From Chloroflexota bacterium (lineage in GTDB: Bacteria > Chloroflexota > Anaerolineae > J102): a stretch of DNA of 35,569 bases. This document shows, piece by piece, positions 33,390 through 35,569 of the stretch (within the stretch, counting starts at the first letter, position 1; each line of letters starts with the position of its first letter). The notes beneath the pieces were generated by a model. That model saw nothing but the letters and a program-made list of their open reading frames with translations, did not search any database and was not told where the DNA came from. Location of the stretch: NCBI GenBank assembly GCA_003353825.1, contig PIVW01000005.1, positions 1 through 35,569 on the forward strand, in the 5' to 3' direction. The position numbers and the translations under genes are program-made.

Positions 33390-34517
33390 ATGTCCAAACA
33401 GGTACCTTCACTAACCGTCGGCATCGAAGAAGAATACCAGATCATCGACCCAGAAACGCGAGAATTAACCTCCTACATCACACAGTTGCTCAATGAAGGC
33501 CCCGTGATTGTAGAACGAGAACTCAAGCCGGAGTTTCTACAATCACAGGTCGAGCTGGGAACCGAGGTCTGCAAGAGTATCTCTGACTTGCATGAAGAAC
33601 TGGCCAAACAACGAGGCACGATCTGCCAATTGGCCGAAAAGCGAGGATTGGCCATTGTCTCGGCAGGAACACATCCCTTCTCGCATTGGGTGGATCAAGA
33701 CATCACGCCCAAAGATCGCTATTTTGGTTTGCTTGAGGAGATGCAAATGGTGGCCAAACGTCTGCTGATATTTGGCATGCATGTGCATATCGGCATCGAG
33801 GATCGGGACTTCGCCATCGATTGCATGAATGTGATGCGCTACATGGTGCCGCACATCTCGGTACTCGCCTCCTCATCGCCCTTCTGGAGCGGCAGAAATT
33901 CAGGGTTGAAATCATACCGATCGGTGCTGTTTTCCGACCTCCCTCGCACCGGCCTTCCTGATTACTTCTCCGACTGGTCATCCTTTGAACGATTTATCAA
34001 TACCTTGGTCAACACAGGTTGTATCCTCGACGGCAGCAAGATCTGGTGGGATGTGCGCCCGCACTGGCAATTCCCGACGCTCGAATTCCGCATGTGCGAT
34101 GCCTGTACCACCGTCGATGAAGCGATTGCTATTGCCGCCCTGTTGCAGGCCATCGTCGCCTGGTTGTGGGATCTCCGGCAAAAGAACATGACCTTCCGTA
34201 TGTATCGCCGCGGTCTGATCGAAGAGAACCGTTGGCGTGCTATCCGTTGGGGTTTGGATGGTAAAATGATCGATTGGGGGAAAGAAGAAGAGGTGCTGAC
34301 GCGCTGGCTGGTCCGAGAATTACTGCGCCTGGTCGATCCTTATGTCGAACAGCTTGGCAGCCGAGAATACATAGAAACGATTTATACTATCCTGGAACAT
34401 GGAGCGAGCGCAGACCGCCAGCTCAGGGTTTACCAAGAAACGGGTGACAATATGAAAGCCGTGGTGGATTACCTGATCGAGGAAACGATGAAGGGTGTGA
34501 TCAGGCCGGTTGTTTGA
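33390..34517 (+). CDS. YbdK-type carboxylate-amine ligase (GCS2 family)
   Basis: 375 residues, the normal length for YbdK/GCS2-type glutamate-cysteine ligase-like enzymes, which join a carboxylate to an amine using ATP. The N-terminus has VGIEEEYQIID (about 10-20), with glutamates matching the metal and substrate site. RELKPEFLQSQVELGTEVC follows, then AGTHPFSHW, the FGMHVHIGIED core (about 128-138), and the C-terminal part PTLEFRMCDACTTVDEAIAIAAL. ATG 33390 has AGGTGG about 6 bases upstream. It is monocistronic, followed by a 13-bp hairpin. Many members have only weak gamma-glutamylcysteine activity, so the physiological product is uncertain. Confidence 0.92.
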   Translation: MSKQVPSLTVGIEEEYQIIDPETRELTSYITQLLNEGPVIVERELKPEFLQSQVELGTEVCKSISDLHEELAKQRGTICQLAEKRGLAIVSAGTHPFSHWVDQDITPKDRYFGLLEEMQMVAKRLLIFGMHVHIGIEDRDFAIDCMNVMRYMVPHISVLASSSPFWSGRNSGLKSYRSVLFSDLPRTGLPDYFSDWSSFERFINTLVNTGCILDGSKIWWDVRPHWQFPTLEFRMCDACTTVDEAIAIAALLQAIVAWLWDLRQKNMTFRMYRRGLIEENRWRAIRWGLDGKMIDWGKEEEVLTRWLVRELLRLVDPYVEQLGSREYIETIYTILEHGASADRQLRVYQETGDNMKAVVDYLIEETMKGVIRPVV

Positions 34518-34604
34518 GTTGATGGTCAGAGAGATTCAGCGCTTGACAGATGGTAGGTTAGGTGGATCCAGATTCCACATCAGATGCCTTTCGATGCTAT
34601 AAGC

Positions 34605-34638
34605 CAGAAGACCGGGAAACCTGAATCCCGGTCTTCTG
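34605..34638. terminator. Strong hairpin after the ligase gene, probable terminator
   Basis: A perfect 13-base stem, CAGAAGACCGGGA (34605-34617) with its complement (34626-34638), has an 8-base loop. It lies about 90 bases after the ligase stop. On the plus strand TTCTAATGG follows, so the U-tract is poor. It also faces the minus-strand SdrD-like gene and may stop both. Confidence 0.7.
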
Positions 34639-34689
34639 TTCTAATGGTTTACAAGTGCACCAACATGCCACATTATGGATCTACTGGCT

Positions 34690-35154
34690 CTACTGATTAC
34701 TCACAATAACCGGCCACCAAACTGGGTAAGCTTCAGGTGTCGGCGTGGCAGTGGGAGCGATGGCGGGGATGTCACCAAAGTTGATAGGCACAGAGGCGCC
34801 TGCTACCACAGCCACGGTCACTTGATTAGGCGTGGTCGAGGTGTGATCTTGGGGATCGGTTTCAGTCACACGATAAATGCCCGGATCGATCTCTGTAAAT
34901 GCATAGCTACCGTCGGCCTTGGTTGTCTGTTCTGTGACCAAGACGCCTGAATCCGTACTGAGTGTAATCGCCACATCAGGTAGCAGGGGTTCATTATTAT
35001 CTTTGATACGATCGGCATCGTCGTCACCCCACACAAAGCCACCGATCTCCCCGGTTGTTGGTGTGGGCGACGGCGTTAGCGTAAATGAACCTGCAGCTAA
35101 CTCGATCTCAGAGATTGCGACCTCGACATCCCATCCCCCGGTTCGGGGTTTCAT
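34690..35154 (-). CDS. SdrD B-like (Cna_B type) domain protein, secreted fragment
   Basis: 154 residues with one SdrD_B/Cna_B-type beta-sandwich domain (about 35-125). It begins GEIGGFVWGDDDADRIKDNNEP, then VAITLSTDSG, the diagnostic TTKADGSYAFTEIDPGIYRVTET and a closing VPINFGDI. A TPTP-rich linker and a WWPVIVSNQ ending follow, like the short hydrophobic tails of other secreted proteins of this kind. There is no signal peptide. The frame is closed by a TAA about 35 bases upstream of the ATG, and no clear ribosome binding site is seen. The piece before the domain (GGWDVEVAISEIELA) also looks like the inside of a longer protein. It is therefore probably the 3' remnant of a larger surface-protein gene, but a short real gene cannot be excluded. 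Confidence 0.6.
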   Translation of the reverse strand: MKPRTGGWDVEVAISEIELAAGSFTLTPSPTPTTGEIGGFVWGDDDADRIKDNNEPLLPDVAITLSTDSGVLVTEQTTKADGSYAFTEIDPGIYRVTETDPQDHTSTTPNQVTVAVVAGASVPINFGDIPAIAPTATPTPEAYPVWWPVIVSNQ

Positions 35155-35372
35155 TTTGCCCTGGATGTTGGTTGTGATCGTACTTTATCGGTGATACGGC
35201 CACCCACTGTCGCAATGTTTGAATGGGCTCATAATCTCAAGCGGGTCTCTTCTGATTTCCTGCGCACACATGATCCCCGATTTCACCTATTTACCGATAT
35301 GATCCGCTGCCTTTGCCCCCAGAACTTTTCCTATGTTGGATTATGATGCGGCCAATGGCAAAGCAATTACTA

Positions 35373-35569
35373 TTACTGGCCGGTGGCTTCGTAGATGGCA
35401 GCCCGGTTACCATCCGCGTGACCGTCAGAGTACATCAGCTCGCCGGTACCCAACAATGACGGGCGGATAGCAAGGCCTCCGTAAGGGATGCTGTAGGCAA
35501 CGGCTGTGCCCTCAAAATGACCGCTCAACAATGAGCCGGTGTTCAAAACCACAGCCTCACCTGCATCAA
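35373..35569 (-). CDS. Partial CDS, C-terminal end of a probable extracellular protein
   Basis: A minus-strand frame is open from the window edge to a TAATAG double stop. It encodes 64 residues that include VLNTGSLLSGHFEG, VAYSIPYGGLAIRP and LMYSDGHADGNRAAIYEATGQ. Regular codon use and Gly/Ala/Thr-rich beta-like sequence suggest the end of a secreted or surface protein. The start lies outside the window and no family is recognised. The gap to the SdrD-like ORF downstream is 218 bases and holds nothing that I can identify. Confidence 0.6.
   Translation of the reverse strand, partial: DAGEAVVLNTGSLLSGHFEGTAVAYSIPYGGLAIRPSLLGTGELMYSDGHADGNRAAIYEATGQ

Overview
The window looks like a chromosomal piece of a Chloroflexota-type bacterium (Anaerolineae or Caldilineae-like). 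This is an inference from gene content: a giant LamG/thrombospondin-type-3/Ig-like surface protein, YfhO and GT39 membrane glycosyltransferases, an AmaP-ScpB pair, a HisKA_2 kinase with an ANTAR regulator, and secreted proteins with YLPLV-like motifs. No rRNA or classical phylogenetic marker is present to prove it.

Layout. About 0.5-14.3 kb is one gene for a secreted/membrane protein of about 4,570 residues. It is followed by about 750 bp with no gene and a tRNA-Lys(CTT). From 15.4 to 17.4 kb lie a hotdog thioesterase (+) and, on the minus strand, amaP and scpB. From 26.3 down to 17.8 kb a minus-strand series runs: sensor kinase, ANTAR response regulator, methyltransferase, GT2, GT39 and YfhO-type protein. 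The last three form a tight polyprenyl-phosphate-sugar type glycosylation module, with gaps or overlaps of 4 nt. A tRNA-Pro(GGG) with its own terminator precedes a plus-strand operon at 26.7-30.6 kb: a TetR regulator with a consensus promoter and palindromic operator, a rifampicin-phosphotransferase-like dikinase, and an ICMT/PEMT-like membrane methyltransferase. A small membrane ORF, a convergent FAD-dependent oxidoreductase, a tRNA-Sec (selC), a small hypothetical gene, a YbdK-type carboxylate-amine ligase and two secreted-protein ends complete the window.

The most striking non-genic signal is a set of short tandem arrays with a period of exactly 7 or 8 bp (one 21 = 3x7, one 15 = 7+8), each with a different unit sequence. 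They occupy many of the gaps between 15.8 and 33.3 kb. One compound array (nine octamers then five heptamers) lies inside the GT39 coding sequence, and another (ten octamers) abuts the GT2 start codon. They resemble the short tandemly repeated repetitive (STRR) heptamers known from filamentous cyanobacteria. There is also a dispersed palindromic element present twice in opposite orientation (15.87 and 26.36 kb).

Functionally, the giant protein and the envelope-glycan genes point to a complex cell surface. The kinase/ANTAR pair suggests RNA-level antitermination control. The tRNA-Sec shows that the organism probably reads some UGA codons as selenocysteine, so UGA-terminated ORFs deserve re-examination.
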